Assembly: GCA_051252515.1 (NCBI GenBank)
Contig: JBPOFS010000009.1
Span: 54,833-118,832 of the forward strand
Reading direction: 5' to 3'
Length of the DNA stretch: 64,000 bases
Source of the DNA: UBA5078 sp051252515
GTDB taxonomy: Bacteria > Pseudomonadota > Gammaproteobacteria > Pseudomonadales > Pseudohongiellaceae
This document shows positions 18,628 through 27,474 of the stretch, in pieces. Position 1 is the stretch's first letter. Each line of letters opens with the position of its first letter. The notes below the pieces were generated by a model. It did not search any database and was not told the DNA's origin. It saw only the letters and a program-made list of their open reading frames with translations. The translations under genes and the position numbers were made by a program.

Positions 18628-18744
18628 TTAACCTTGGCGTTGCTTATGTCTTGGCTCAGCGTCACAAATCACTCTGACGACGCCGTTGCGCTTGATCACT
18701 TTGCACTTACGACAGACTTTCTTAACTGATGCTCTAACTTTCAC
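18628..18744 (-). CDS. rpmJ: 50S ribosomal protein L36
   Basis: A 38-residue protein starting with GTG at 18742-18744. It reads MKVRASVKKVCRKCKVIKRN followed by GVVRVICDAEPRHKQRQG. Cysteines 11, 14 and 27 with His33 make the zinc ribbon of the C+ form of L36. A GGGAGAGAG ribosome binding site lies just upstream. The position between secY and rpsM is the normal one in gammaproteobacteria. Confidence 0.97.
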   Translation of the reverse strand: MKVRASVKKVCRKCKVIKRNGVVRVICDAEPRHKQRQG

Positions 18745-18812
18745 TTTCTCTCTCCCAACATTCGCAAGGTCTAGATTGTGCCAGGGTCGCTTCCCCCTTA
18801 GGCAGTTCTAAA

Positions 18813-20138
18813 TTACAGGCCGCTTCGACCAAAACTACCCAGGTTCGATTTCTTCATAAGAGAGTCATACTGATGAGACATCAAATGAGATTGCACCTGA
18901 GACATAAAATCCATGCTTACCACTACAACGATCAAAAGCGCTGTTCCACCCAAATTAAACGGCACGTTCGCCATCATCTGGAAGAAGTTTGGCAGCAGAC
19001 ACACTAAAGTGATGTATACCGCACCAAACATCGTCAATCGCGTTAACACGAGATCTATATACTTAGCAGTTTGCTCACCAGGACGAATCCCAGGGATAAA
19101 GGCACCGGAGCGCTTTAAGTTTTCTGCCACATCTTTCGGGTTAAACACCAAGGCCGTGTAGAAGAAACAGAAAAACACGATCATGGCGCTAAAAATTATT
19201 ATGTACAAAGGCTGACCCGGTCCGATCATCAATGCTAAGTCTTGCAACCATTCAGCACCGTCAGACTGCCCAAACCACTGCCCTAATGACGCAGGGAACA
19301 ACAATATGCTACTGGCAAAGATCGCAGGGATAACACCAGCCATATTAACCTTCAAAGGCAAATGGCTAGATTGCGCCGCAAACATCTTGCGCCCTTGCTG
19401 CCGCTTAGCGTAATTGACTGTAATACGTCGTTGCCCGCGCTCTATGAAGACAATCGCCGCAATTACGACTACTGCGCTGATAGCGACTACAAACAAGAGT
19501 AAACCGCTGATTTGACCTTCATACGCTTGCGTAAGAGAGTTGCCGATTGCACCTGGAAGGCCTGCAACAATACCCGCAAAAATCAACATCGAAATACCGT
19601 TGCCTACACCGCGTTCAGTGATCTGTTCACCAAGCCACATCATAAACATCGCGCCAGTCACGAGCGAAATAACCGCAGTCGTGGTAAACGCTATACCGGG
19701 GTTGTAAGCCATTGGCGCAAGTAGACCGACAGTCATACCTGTGCCTTGAACTGTCGCCAACACCAACGCACCATAGCGCGTGTACTGTGTGATCTTGCGA
19801 CGGCCAGACTCACCTTCTTTCTTAAGCTGCTCTAACTGAGGACTAACCGCAGATAGTAGCTGCATAATAATAGAAGACGAAATATACGGCATGATGCCCA
19901 GGGCAACGATACTCATACGCTCAAGGGCACCGCCCGAGAACATATTGAATAAACCTAAAAACGTGCCTTCGTTCTGTTGAAACAGATTCGTCAACTGATT
20001 AGGGTCGATGCCGGGAACCGGAATATGCGTCCCTATGCGATATACAACAAGTGCCAATAATAAGAACAACAGGCGAGCTTTAAGCTCGCCTAGACCGGCA
20101 CCGATCTTCTCGGGATTAATATTTGGTTTAGTCGCCAT
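18813..20138 (-). CDS. secY: Protein translocase subunit SecY
   Basis: SecY (441 residues) forms the protein-conducting channel of the inner membrane with SecE (also in this window) and SecG. Ten membrane helices are visible. Family landmarks include YRIGTHIPVPGIDP, FNMFSGGALERMSIVALGIMPYISSSI (abbreviated by its core MSIVALGIMP) and the cytoplasmic loop IERGQRRITVNYAKRQ. It is in the spc operon between rplO and rpmJ. Confidence 0.98.
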   Translation of the reverse strand: MATKPNINPEKIGAGLGELKARLLFLLLALVVYRIGTHIPVPGIDPNQLTNLFQQNEGTFLGLFNMFSGGALERMSIVALGIMPYISSSIIMQLLSAVSPQLEQLKKEGESGRRKITQYTRYGALVLATVQGTGMTVGLLAPMAYNPGIAFTTTAVISLVTGAMFMMWLGEQITERGVGNGISMLIFAGIVAGLPGAIGNSLTQAYEGQISGLLLFVVAISAVVVIAAIVFIERGQRRITVNYAKRQQGRKMFAAQSSHLPLKVNMAGVIPAIFASSILLFPASLGQWFGQSDGAEWLQDLALMIGPGQPLYIIIFSAMIVFFCFFYTALVFNPKDVAENLKRSGAFIPGIRPGEQTAKYIDLVLTRLTMFGAVYITLVCLLPNFFQMMANVPFNLGGTALLIVVVVSMDFMSQVQSHLMSHQYDSLMKKSNLGSFGRSGL

Positions 20139-20148
20139 CGCGGTCTAA

Positions 20149-20649
20149 TTAGTCCTTTTTAGCAGCAAGCTTAGGGAGTTTCTTACCGTTCTTGCCAACG
20201 TTATGAACGATTTCTACGTCAATTACTTTGCCGCCAGCTGCTTCGATCGCCGCACGAGCACCACTGCTCACACGAAGACCTTTAACAGTCAAAGGCTTAG
20301 TAACATCACCAGAAAGCATAACTTTAACTCGGCGAATCACGCTAGTGACCAAACCGGCTTCACGCAATGCAGCCAAATCGATGACTTCAGCACTCATTGC
20401 TACTAGCTCGCTAGTGCGAATCTCAGCAGTAATACGGCCTACACGTGAAGAGAAACCAAACTTAGGCAGACGACGCTGTAAAGGCATCTGACCGCCTTCA
20501 AAACCAGGACGTACTGTGCCGCCACTACGTGATTTCTGACCTTTATGACCAGTACCACAAGTTTTTCCCAAACCACTACCAATACCACGGCCTACTCGAC
20601 GACGCGGCTTAGTGCTGCCTGGTGCTGGGCTCAATGTATTCAAATGCAT
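20149..20649 (-). CDS. rplO: 50S ribosomal protein L15
   Basis: L15 (166 residues) is a late-assembly large-subunit protein. The glycine-rich start RRRVGRGIGSGLGKTCGTGH and the KSRSGGTVRPGFEGGQMPL block are diagnostic. It is about 20 residues longer than E. coli L15 (144) because of a lysine-rich C-terminal tail (GKNGKKLPKLAAKKD). Gene order rpmD-rplO-secY is canonical. Confidence 0.97.
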   Translation of the reverse strand: MHLNTLSPAPGSTKPRRRVGRGIGSGLGKTCGTGHKGQKSRSGGTVRPGFEGGQMPLQRRLPKFGFSSRVGRITAEIRTSELVAMSAEVIDLAALREAGLVTSVIRRVKVMLSGDVTKPLTVKGLRVSSGARAAIEAAGGKVIDVEIVHNVGKNGKKLPKLAAKKD

Positions 20650-20652
20650 GAT

Positions 20653-20841
20653 TTACTCCTCGCCTTCAACAGACAACATATAGCGAATCTTAGTGATGAG
20701 ACCACGGTTAGCCGGGGTATCTAACACCTCAACGCTCTGATGCATACGACGCAGACCAAGACCTAATAGGCACTGACGATGTCTTTCCATCGTTCCAATC
20801 GGGCTGCGAACCAGAGTGATCTTTACTTGTTTTGTAGCCAT
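20653..20841 (-). CDS. rpmD: 50S ribosomal protein L30
   Basis: L30 (62 residues) reads KQVKITLVRSPIGTMERHRQ near its N-terminus and LGLRRMHQSVEV in the middle, both conserved in bacterial L30. It lies between rpsE and rplO with only 3 and 5 bases of spacing. Confidence 0.96.
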   Translation of the reverse strand: MATKQVKITLVRSPIGTMERHRQCLLGLGLRRMHQSVEVLDTPANRGLITKIRYMLSVEGEE

Positions 20842-20846
20842 ATCTG

Positions 20847-21356
20847 CTAACCCAATATTTCTTCGAGAGTTTTTCCACGCTTCGCTGCAATACTTTCCGG
20901 CGCGCGCATATTTTGTAGCCCTTTAAACGTAGCATGTACGACATTCACAGGGTTTGTAGAGCCATAGCACTTTGCTAGTACGTTTTGTACACCAGCAAGT
21001 TCCATGATAGCGCGCATTGCGCCACCAGCAATCACACCAGTACCTTCAGAGGCTGGCTGCATATAGATCTTAGAAGCGCCGTGACGTGCCTTGATTGCGT
21101 ACTCGAGAGTATGGCCATCAAGAGACACAGAAATCATATTGCGACGTGCCGCTTCCATAGCCTTCTGGATAGCCAGAGGCACTTCGCGAGCTTTGCCACG
21201 ACCGAAACCAACACGGCCATTGCCATCGCCTACAGCTGTTAGCGCTGTAAAACTGAAGATGCGTCCACCCTTCACAACCTTGGCAACGCGGTTTACCTGG
21301 ATCAACTTCTCCTGCAAACCTTCTTCGTTCTTTTTAGCGTCATCTTTATATGCCAT
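20847..21356 (-). CDS. rpsE: 30S ribosomal protein S5
   Basis: S5 (169 residues) helps decoding accuracy and mRNA unwinding at the entry channel. The double-stranded RNA-binding part contains VNRVAKVVKGGRIFSFTALT and VGDGNGRVGFGRGKAREVP. The C-terminal part contains GTGVIAGGAMRAIMELAG. It lies between rplR and rpmD in the spc operon. Confidence 0.98.
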   Translation of the reverse strand: MAYKDDAKKNEEGLQEKLIQVNRVAKVVKGGRIFSFTALTAVGDGNGRVGFGRGKAREVPLAIQKAMEAARRNMISVSLDGHTLEYAIKARHGASKIYMQPASEGTGVIAGGAMRAIMELAGVQNVLAKCYGSTNPVNVVHATFKGLQNMRAPESIAAKRGKTLEEILG

Positions 21357-21370
21357 AACTCACTCAACCC

Positions 21371-21721
21371 TTAAAATTCCAAACCGCCTTCACGTGCGGC
21401 ATCGGCCAAAGCTTTAACTCGGCCATGGTAGTTATATCCAGCGCGATCGAATGCGACGGAGCTGATACCAGCCGTTTTCGCACGTTCCGCGATCATGGCA
21501 CCAATTTTGGTAGCCGCTGCAACATTACCTGTAACCGTCCCACGTAGAGACTTATCCAGTGTTGAAGCGCTTGCCAATATTTCAGCACCACTTGGAGAAA
21601 TAATTTGCGCATAAATGTGACGCGGCGTGCGGTAAACACACAAACGGTTCACTTTTAGCTGACTGATCTTTGCTCTAGTTCTTCGCGCGCGACGAAGGCG
21701 CGCTTGTTTCTTAACGTTCAT
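21371..21721 (-). CDS. rplR: 50S ribosomal protein L18
   Basis: L18 (116 residues) binds 5S rRNA together with L5. The arginine-rich N-terminus (KKQARLRRARRTRAKI) and the end block FDRAGYNYHGRVKALADAAR are conserved. The length is one residue short of E. coli L18 (117). Confidence 0.97.
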   Translation of the reverse strand: MNVKKQARLRRARRTRAKISQLKVNRLCVYRTPRHIYAQIISPSGAEILASASTLDKSLRGTVTGNVAAATKIGAMIAERAKTAGISSVAFDRAGYNYHGRVKALADAAREGGLEF

Positions 21722-21732
21722 AGTCTCAAGCC

Positions 21733-22266
21733 TTATTTCTTCTTAGCTTCTTTCCTGTAAACATGCTCATCGAGATAACGAATGCCTTTGCCTTTATATG
21801 GCTCAGGTGGTCGGAACTCGCGTATTTTGGCGGCAACTTCGCCTACTAACTGCTTATCTGCACCGGAAATCACGATCTCTGTAGGAGTCGGAGTCTCAGC
21901 GGTAACGCCTTTAGGTACTACGAAATCGATTGGATGCGAATATCCAACCAATATATTCAGTATATTGCCCTGTGCCTTAGCGCGGTAACCAACGCCTTGG
22001 AGTTGCAATTTTTTCTGAAAACCTTCGCTGACACCAGCCACCATATTATTGATGAGTGCGCGGAATGTTCCTGACAGAGCAACAGCTTGTCTAGAACTAT
22101 TCTTGGCAGAAACGCGCAAGGTATCACCCTCTTTGCTAACTTCAACGGCTTCGTGCAACGCCATTTCAAGATTGCCTTTGCTGCCTTTAACAGAGATCTC
22201 AGTCGCCGAAAACTTGGCTTCTACTCCCTTCGGCAATTGGACCGGGTTGTTTGCTACTCTGGACAT
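21733..22266 (-). CDS. rplF: 50S ribosomal protein L6
   Basis: L6 (177 residues) lies near the sarcin-ricin loop and the factor-binding site. It has the two repeated L6 folds and the signature RPPEPYKGKGIRYLDEHVYR at the C-terminus. The length is the same as in E. coli (177). Gene order rpsH-rplF-rplR is canonical. Confidence 0.98.
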   Translation of the reverse strand: MSRVANNPVQLPKGVEAKFSATEISVKGSKGNLEMALHEAVEVSKEGDTLRVSAKNSSRQAVALSGTFRALINNMVAGVSEGFQKKLQLQGVGYRAKAQGNILNILVGYSHPIDFVVPKGVTAETPTPTEIVISGADKQLVGEVAAKIREFRPPEPYKGKGIRYLDEHVYRKEAKKK

Positions 22267-22299
22267 ATTCGTGCTCTATTAACTGAATGACAGACTATT

Positions 22300-22695
22300 T
22301 TAGAATACCGTACACAAAATCTCGCCACCAAGACCAGCAGCACGTGCCTGCTTATCGGTCATTAGGCCTTTGTGTGTCGATATGATCGCAATTCCTAAAC
22401 CACCGCGGTTAGTCGGTAGCTCATCCTTGCCACGATAAATACGTAGGCTAGGCTTGCTCTCGCGCTTAATCTCTTCGATTACGGCACGATCATCAAAGTA
22501 CTTTAGGTCAACCGTTAGCGTTGGCTTTTTATCAGCCTCTGTAACAGCAAAACCACTAATATAACCTTCGTCTTGAAGGACTTGGCAGATTGCCACCTTA
22601 CTTTTCGAAGATGGGCACGCCACAGTAGGCAATTTTGCCATTTGTGCGTTTCTGATGCGAGTCAGTAAATCTGCAATAGGATCGGACATACTCAT
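22300..22695 (-). CDS. rpsH: 30S ribosomal protein S8
   Basis: S8 (131 residues) is a primary 16S rRNA binder, and in E. coli it represses the spc operon by binding the rplE leader. The N-terminus MSMSDPIADLLTRIRNAQMA and the C-terminal GLGIAIISTHKGLMTDKQAR are diagnostic. It lies between rpsN and rplF. Confidence 0.98.
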   Translation of the reverse strand: MSMSDPIADLLTRIRNAQMAKLPTVACPSSKSKVAICQVLQDEGYISGFAVTEADKKPTLTVDLKYFDDRAVIEEIKRESKPSLRIYRGKDELPTNRGGLGIAIISTHKGLMTDKQARAAGLGGEILCTVF

Positions 22696-22711
22696 AATTT
22701 ATTACTCCAGC

Positions 22712-23017
22712 TTACCAGCTTGCCTTTGTCAGTCCTGGCACGTCACCGCGCATTGCTGCTTCGCGCAGTTTATGTCGACACATACCGAATTTGCGGTATA
22801 CACCATGAGGACGTCCAGTGATCTGGCAACGGTTCTGTTGGCGAACAGGGCTGGCATCACGCGGCATTTTCTGCAGCTTAACTTGTGCTTCCCACTTTTC
22901 ATCGTCAGACGCGTTTACGTCATTCAATATCGCTTTAATGGCCGCACGCTTCACCGCGAATTTCGCTACTGTATCTGTGCGCTTCTTTTCACGAGCTATC
23001 ATTGATCGCTTCGCCAT
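22712..23017 (-). CDS. rpsN: 30S ribosomal protein S14
   Basis: S14 (101 residues from the ATG at 23017) is a small-subunit head protein. The start MAKRSMIAREKKRTD fixes the N-terminus; the frame is open 10 codons further, but that would overlap rplE. The C-terminal half (CQITGRPHGVYRKFGMCRHK) lacks the CxxC pairs of zinc-binding S14, so this is the long, zinc-independent form. Confidence 0.97.
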   Translation of the reverse strand: MAKRSMIAREKKRTDTVAKFAVKRAAIKAILNDVNASDDEKWEAQVKLQKMPRDASPVRQQNRCQITGRPHGVYRKFGMCRHKLREAAMRGDVPGLTKASW

Positions 23018-23018
23018 C

Positions 23019-23588
23019 TTAAGACTCCTTCGTCTCTGCTTTAGCAACAGTGCCTTTGAAAGGGAAGCGTAACGCTGTCAAAAGCGCGCGTCCTTCATCG
23101 TCTGTCTTAGCAGTAGTCGTAATTGTGATATCCATCCCGCGAATACTGTCGATCTTGTCGTAGTCGATCTCAGGGAAGATGATCTGTTCAGTAACGCCCA
23201 TGGCATAGTTGCCACGTCCGTCAAATGCCTTAGGGCTCAAACCTCGGAAGTCACGAATGCGCGGAATAGCCACACCGACAAGACGTTCCAAAAATTCATA
23301 CATGCGCTCACCACGCAAAGTGACCTTACAACCGATCGGCCAACCTGCACGAATCTTAAAGCCGGCAATTGACTTGCGCGCCTTTGTGATTACGACTTTT
23401 TGACCAGAGATCATTTCCAATTCGCCAACAGCGTTATCGAGAATTTTCTTGTCGTTAACCGCTTCGCCTACGCCCATATTCAAAACCACTTTCGTGATTT
23501 TTGGAACGCGCATTGGATTGTCATACCCGAACTCTTTAGTCAGGGCTGGTATCACTTCTTTCTTGTAAAACTCTCTCAACTGAGCCAT
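23019..23588 (-). CDS. rplE: 50S ribosomal protein L5
   Basis: L5 (189 residues) binds 5S rRNA and contacts S13 and P-site tRNA. The blocks VPKITKVVLNMGVGEAVNDK and RDFRGLSPKAFDGRGNYAMG are diagnostic. It has about ten extra residues at the C-terminus (VAKAETKES) compared with E. coli L5 (179). It stops one base before the rpsN start codon. Confidence 0.97.
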   Translation of the reverse strand: MAQLREFYKKEVIPALTKEFGYDNPMRVPKITKVVLNMGVGEAVNDKKILDNAVGELEMISGQKVVITKARKSIAGFKIRAGWPIGCKVTLRGERMYEFLERLVGVAIPRIRDFRGLSPKAFDGRGNYAMGVTEQIIFPEIDYDKIDSIRGMDITITTTAKTDDEGRALLTALRFPFKGTVAKAETKES

Positions 23589-23608
23589 TTGGGCAACCTG
23601 AATATACG

Positions 23609-23920
23609 TTAATCTATTGCTTTATTTGTGGATTTGAAAATCCGCGTCTTCTTTCCGTCTTCTACCTGGATCCCAACTCGGTCAGCTTTACTGCTTTCCG
23701 GATTGAAAATGGCGATGTTCGAAATATCAATCGCTGCTTCTTTTTCGATAATCCCGCCAGCCTGACCCGCATTTGGATTAGGCTTTGTGTGACGTTTAAC
23801 AATATTGACGCCACCTATAATTACTTTGTTCGTTCCGACTAGACGAGAAACAGTACCGCGTTTTCCCTTGTCTTTACCGGTGATAACAATCACTTCGTCA
23901 TTGCACTTAATCTTACGCAT
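23609..23920 (-). CDS. rplX: 50S ribosomal protein L24
   Basis: L24 (103 residues from the ATG at 23920) is an assembly initiator near the tunnel exit. The KOW motif DEVIVITGKDKGKRGTVSRL is at the N-terminus. The frame is open five codons upstream, but MRKIKCNDEV is the family start. It lies between rplN and rplE, as in the spc operon of other bacteria. Confidence 0.97.
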   Translation of the reverse strand: MRKIKCNDEVIVITGKDKGKRGTVSRLVGTNKVIIGGVNIVKRHTKPNPNAGQAGGIIEKEAAIDISNIAIFNPESSKADRVGIQVEDGKKTRIFKSTNKAID

Positions 23921-23943
23921 AATCCGCGGCCTCAAACTTTGTC

Positions 23944-24312
23944 TTATAGAACTTCGGGTGCCAGTGAAATAATTCGCATAAACTTTTCTGAACGCAGTTC
24001 ACGCGTTACTGGCCCAAACACACGAGTGCCGATTGGAGCCTGCTGGTTATTCAGAAGAATCGCCGCGTTATCATCGAACTTGATTAGCGAACCATCGCCT
24101 CGACGAACCCCTTTCTTAGTACGAACAACTAATGCTGTTAGCACCTGGCCTTTTTTGACCTTACCTCGTGGAATCGCTTCCTTTACTGTCACTTTGATGA
24201 CATCACCAATGCGAGCGTAACGACGGTGCGATCCGCCTAGAACCTTGATGCACATTACTCGTTTTGCACCACTGTTATCTGCCACGTCAAGGTATGACTG
24301 TACTTGAATCAT
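23944..24312 (-). CDS. rplN: 50S ribosomal protein L14
   Basis: L14 (122 residues) lies at the subunit interface. The start MIQVQSYLDVADNSGAKRVM and the end block ARVFGPVTREL (here TRVFGPVTREL) are diagnostic. It is the first gene of the spc section; about 85 bases separate it from rpsQ. Confidence 0.98.
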   Translation of the reverse strand: MIQVQSYLDVADNSGAKRVMCIKVLGGSHRRYARIGDVIKVTVKEAIPRGKVKKGQVLTALVVRTKKGVRRGDGSLIKFDDNAAILLNNQQAPIGTRVFGPVTRELRSEKFMRIISLAPEVL

Positions 24313-24396
24313 CGATTCTCTCCGAACCTTTATCTGGTTATCGCATCAGCGATTCTGAACCCGAAGGTCCAACAAACTCTGTATTTAAATTCTGTT

Positions 24397-24675
24397 TTAA
24401 ACGTCTATAGCTACGTCATCAATCGACACTAACGTCCAAGTCTTAGTCTTGGAAATGGGACGCACTTCCTTGATCGTGACTTTATCGCCTTCGTTACATT
24501 CGTTGCTCGCATCGTGTGCGTGCACTTTTGAAGAACGAGTAATGTACTTACCGTACACTGGATGCTTTACGCGACGCTCTATCAGCACAACGATAGACTT
24601 ATCCATCTTGTTACTAACGACTCTGCCGGACACTATGCGTCCACTCTTTTCTACTGCAGTTTCACTAAGCGACAT
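24397..24675 (-). CDS. rpsQ: 30S ribosomal protein S17
   Basis: S17 (92 residues) is a primary 16S rRNA binder. The OB-fold blocks GRVVSNKMDKSIVVLIERRV and HPVYGKYITRSSKVHAHD are conserved. It is the last gene of the S10 section and is preceded by rpmC with two bases between them. Confidence 0.97.
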   Translation of the reverse strand: MSLSETAVEKSGRIVSGRVVSNKMDKSIVVLIERRVKHPVYGKYITRSSKVHAHDASNECNEGDKVTIKEVRPISKTKTWTLVSIDDVAIDV

Positions 24676-24677
24676 AT

Positions 24678-24875
24678 TTATGACCCAACTTTCTGTTTTT
24701 CCGTAATGATCGTCTTAACCCGGGCGATATCTCTTCTGATGTTGCCTGTAAGATGTGTCTGGGCTAGCTGTCCGGTACTTTTCTGCATTCTGACATTGAA
24801 CTGATCACGATACAGTGTATTCAGTTGTTCGTTCAGATCCGCAACGCTTTTTTCACGCAATTCACTGGCTTTCAT
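24678..24875 (-). CDS. rpmC: 50S ribosomal protein L29
   Basis: L29 (65 residues) lies at the tunnel exit and helps dock trigger factor and SRP. The N-terminus MKASELREKSVADLNEQL and the QLAQTHLTGNIRRDIARVKT block are typical. Its start codon overlaps the rplP stop by one base, so translation is probably coupled. Confidence 0.97.
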   Translation of the reverse strand: MKASELREKSVADLNEQLNTLYRDQFNVRMQKSTGQLAQTHLTGNIRRDIARVKTIITEKQKVGS

Positions 24876-25288
24876 TACATCACCGTCCGTTTAACGAATG
24901 TGGTATCGAATGGCAGCTTTGCGGAGGCTAGGGCAAAAGCTTCTCTAGCAAGCGTTTCGTCAACACCTTCAATTTCAAACATAATTCGACCTGGCTGGAT
25001 AAGAGCTACCCAGTATTCCACGTTACCCTTACCTTTACCCTGACGCACTTCAAGAGGCTTCTGAGTAATCGGCTTATCAGGAAACACACGAATCCAGATT
25101 TTTCCGCCACGTTTTACGTGACGAGTCATTGCACGTCGAGCAGCTTCGATCTGGCGCGCAGTCAGACGGCCACGAGAGACAGCCTTAAGACCAAAATCAC
25201 CAAAATCCACGTTGCTACCGCGATGAGAGAGTCCGCGATTACGGCCCTTCATCATCTTGCGAAATTTTGTACGCTTAGGTTGTAACAT
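24875..25288 (-). CDS. rplP: 50S ribosomal protein L16
   Basis: L16 (137 residues) supports the A-site region of the large subunit. The start MLQPKRTKFRKMMKGRNRGL and the block KPLEVRQGKGKGNVEYWVAL are diagnostic. It lies between rpsC and rpmC. Confidence 0.98.
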   Translation of the reverse strand: MLQPKRTKFRKMMKGRNRGLSHRGSNVDFGDFGLKAVSRGRLTARQIEAARRAMTRHVKRGGKIWIRVFPDKPITQKPLEVRQGKGKGNVEYWVALIQPGRIMFEIEGVDETLAREAFALASAKLPFDTTFVKRTVM

Positions 25289-25299
25289 CGAGCCTACCT

Positions 25300-25968
25300 C
25301 TACTTAGTCGCTTTCTGTGGCGCCGGAACAGCTTCGTGAAGATTCAATACTTCACCTTTGAAGATCCACACTTTGACGCCAATCAAGCCATAAGTGGTGT
25401 GTGCTTCGGCAGTTGCGTAATCAATATCAGCACGAAGTGTGTGCAAAGGAACTCGTCCTTCACGGTACCACTCGGAACGTGCAATCTCTGCACCGCCCAA
25501 ACGACCACCTACCTGTACTTTGATACCTTCCGCACCTTGACGCATAGCATTCTGTACAACCCGCTTCATCGCACGACGAAACATTACGCGACGCTCTAGT
25601 TGCTGCGCCACACTGTCTGCCACTAACTGCGCATCCAGGTCGGGTTTACGAATCTCTTCGATATTGATGTGCACTGGCACACCCATTTTTTTGGTTAGAA
25701 TTGAGCGCAATGCTTCAACGTCTTCACCCTTCTTTCCGATAACGATGCCAGGACGCGCGGTGTGAATCGTAATTCTTGCCGTTTGCGCTGGACGCTCAAT
25801 ATCGATGCGAGAAACTGATGCTGCTGACAGACGCTTTCTTAAGAAGGCGCGTACCTGCAAGTCTACCAACAGATTCTCTGCGTAACTTTTTCCTTCAGCA
25901 AACCACACTGAGGTATGTTTTTTGACGATACCAAGCCGAATTCCGGTTGGATGTACTTTCTGACCCAT
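25300..25968 (-). CDS. rpsC: 30S ribosomal protein S3
   Basis: S3 (222 residues) forms the mRNA entry channel with S4 and S5. The N-terminus MGQKVHPTGIRLGIVKKHTS and the KH domain motif ARPGIVIGKKGEDVEAL are present, followed by the C-terminal block GRLGGAEIARSEWYREGRVP. It lies between rplV and rplP. Confidence 0.98.
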   Translation of the reverse strand: MGQKVHPTGIRLGIVKKHTSVWFAEGKSYAENLLVDLQVRAFLRKRLSAASVSRIDIERPAQTARITIHTARPGIVIGKKGEDVEALRSILTKKMGVPVHINIEEIRKPDLDAQLVADSVAQQLERRVMFRRAMKRVVQNAMRQGAEGIKVQVGGRLGGAEIARSEWYREGRVPLHTLRADIDYATAEAHTTYGLIGVKVWIFKGEVLNLHEAVPAPQKATK

Positions 25969-25977
25969 CCTAATCTC

Positions 25978-26310
25978 CTACTTATCGGCTACTTTGAGGG
26001 TAATGTGACACGAGCGTTTGAAAATGCGATCCGCTTTTCCTTTAGCACGTGGACTTATCCGTTTCATTGTTAACCCTTCGTCGACAAAGATCGTTGAAAC
26101 TTTCAACTCATCCACATCGGCACCTTCGTTGTGCTCAGCATTGGCAATTGCCGAATCGAGCACTTTCTTAATTAGTTCAGCACCTTTCTTAGGGCTGTAA
26201 GTCAGAATCAGCAAGGCTTCTTCTACGCCTTTGCCCCGAATCTGATCAGCAACTAGTCTCGCCTTTTGTGCGGAGAGCCGAGCGCCTTTTAATTTAGCTA
26301 CCACTTCCAT
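25978..26310 (-). CDS. rplV: 50S ribosomal protein L22
   Basis: L22 (110 residues) lines the peptide exit tunnel. The conserved helix SAQKARLVADQIRGKGVEEA and the beta-hairpin block RISPRAKGKADRIFKRSCHI, which reaches the tunnel lumen, are intact. The length equals that of E. coli L22. Confidence 0.98.
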   Translation of the reverse strand: MEVVAKLKGARLSAQKARLVADQIRGKGVEEALLILTYSPKKGAELIKKVLDSAIANAEHNEGADVDELKVSTIFVDEGLTMKRISPRAKGKADRIFKRSCHITLKVADK

Positions 26311-26327
26311 CTCTTTATCCCCGTTTA

Positions 26328-26603
26328 TTAGCGCTTGGCTTTCTTATCAGCCACGTGACCGCGATAGGTACGAGTCAGCGAAAATTCACCTAGCTTGTGG
26401 CCGACCATATCTTCGGAAACAAATACAGGTACATGCTGACGACCGTTATGAACCGCAATGGTCAAACCAATCATGTCAGGAGAAACCATAGAGCGACGCG
26501 ACCAAGTCTTGATAGGACGCTTATCGTTGTTCTCCAATGCTGTCTGCACTTTCTTCATCAAATGAAGGTCTATGAAGGGACCTTTTTTCAGTGAACGTGG
26601 CAC
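26328..26603 (-). CDS. rpsS: 30S ribosomal protein S19
   Basis: S19 (91 residues) forms the A-site side of the 30S head with S13. The start MPRSLKKGPFIDLHLMKKVQ and the block HNGRQHVPVFVSEDMVGHKL are diagnostic. It lies between rplB and rplV. Confidence 0.98.
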   Translation of the reverse strand: MPRSLKKGPFIDLHLMKKVQTALENNDKRPIKTWSRRSMVSPDMIGLTIAVHNGRQHVPVFVSEDMVGHKLGEFSLTRTYRGHVADKKAKR

Positions 26604-26627
26604 TTTTATTTCCTCTAGTATGAGCCG

Positions 26628-27458
26628 TTATCGGCTAGCATTTCTGCGGCGTACAATCATCTTGGTGGTACGCTTGTTTGTTCTAGTTTTATAGCCCTTA
26701 GTAGGTTGTCCCCATGGTGACACAGGATGACGACCACCAGATGAACGACCTTCACCACCACCATGTGGGTGATCTACTGGGTTCATTGCTACACCGCGTA
26801 CGGTTGGTCTGATACCGCGCCAGCGCACTGCGCCAGCCTTACCGAGCGAGCGCAAGCTATGCTCGGAGTTTGAAACTTCGCCAAGAGTAGCGCGACATTC
26901 AGACAAAATCTTTCTCATCTCGCCAGAACGAAGACGCAATGTTGCGTACGTACCTTCACGAGCGACCAATTGTGCTGAACAACCTGCACTACGTGCAATC
27001 TGTGCACCTTTGCCAGGCTTCATCTCAATACAATGTACCGTGCTACCAAGAGGAATGTTGCGCAAAGGCAAACAATTACCCGGCTTAATCGGTGCAGCCT
27101 CACCTGAAACAAGCACATCACCTGCAGCCACTTTCGCGGGAGCAATAATGTATCGACGCTCGCCATCAGCATATAGCATCAAAGCAATATTCGCCGTACG
27201 GTTTGGATCGTATTCAAGACGTTCTACTTTCGCAGGAATATCATCTTTGTTGCGAAGAAAATCGATTACACGATACTTCTGCTTGTGACCACCACCCATA
27301 TGACGAGTAGTAATACGACCTAAATTGTTACGTCCACCTGACTTAGACTTACTCGCCACTAGGGGAGCATACGGCTCGCCCTTGTGCAGATCAGGGTTAA
27401 CAACTTTAACAACAAATCTGCGACCTGGAGAGGTTGGTTTACACTTTACAACTGCCAT
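26628..27458 (-). CDS. rplB: 50S ribosomal protein L2
   Basis: L2 (276 residues) is needed for subunit joining and peptidyl transferase activity. The blocks RNNLGRITTRHMGGGHKQKY and MNPVDHPHGGGEGRSSGGRH (which holds the catalytically important histidine) are intact. It lies between rplW and rpsS. Confidence 0.98.
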   Translation of the reverse strand: MAVVKCKPTSPGRRFVVKVVNPDLHKGEPYAPLVASKSKSGGRNNLGRITTRHMGGGHKQKYRVIDFLRNKDDIPAKVERLEYDPNRTANIALMLYADGERRYIIAPAKVAAGDVLVSGEAAPIKPGNCLPLRNIPLGSTVHCIEMKPGKGAQIARSAGCSAQLVAREGTYATLRLRSGEMRKILSECRATLGEVSNSEHSLRSLGKAGAVRWRGIRPTVRGVAMNPVDHPHGGGEGRSSGGRHPVSPWGQPTKGYKTRTNKRTTKMIVRRRNASR

Positions 27459-27474
27459 GACCCTTAACCCCTTC

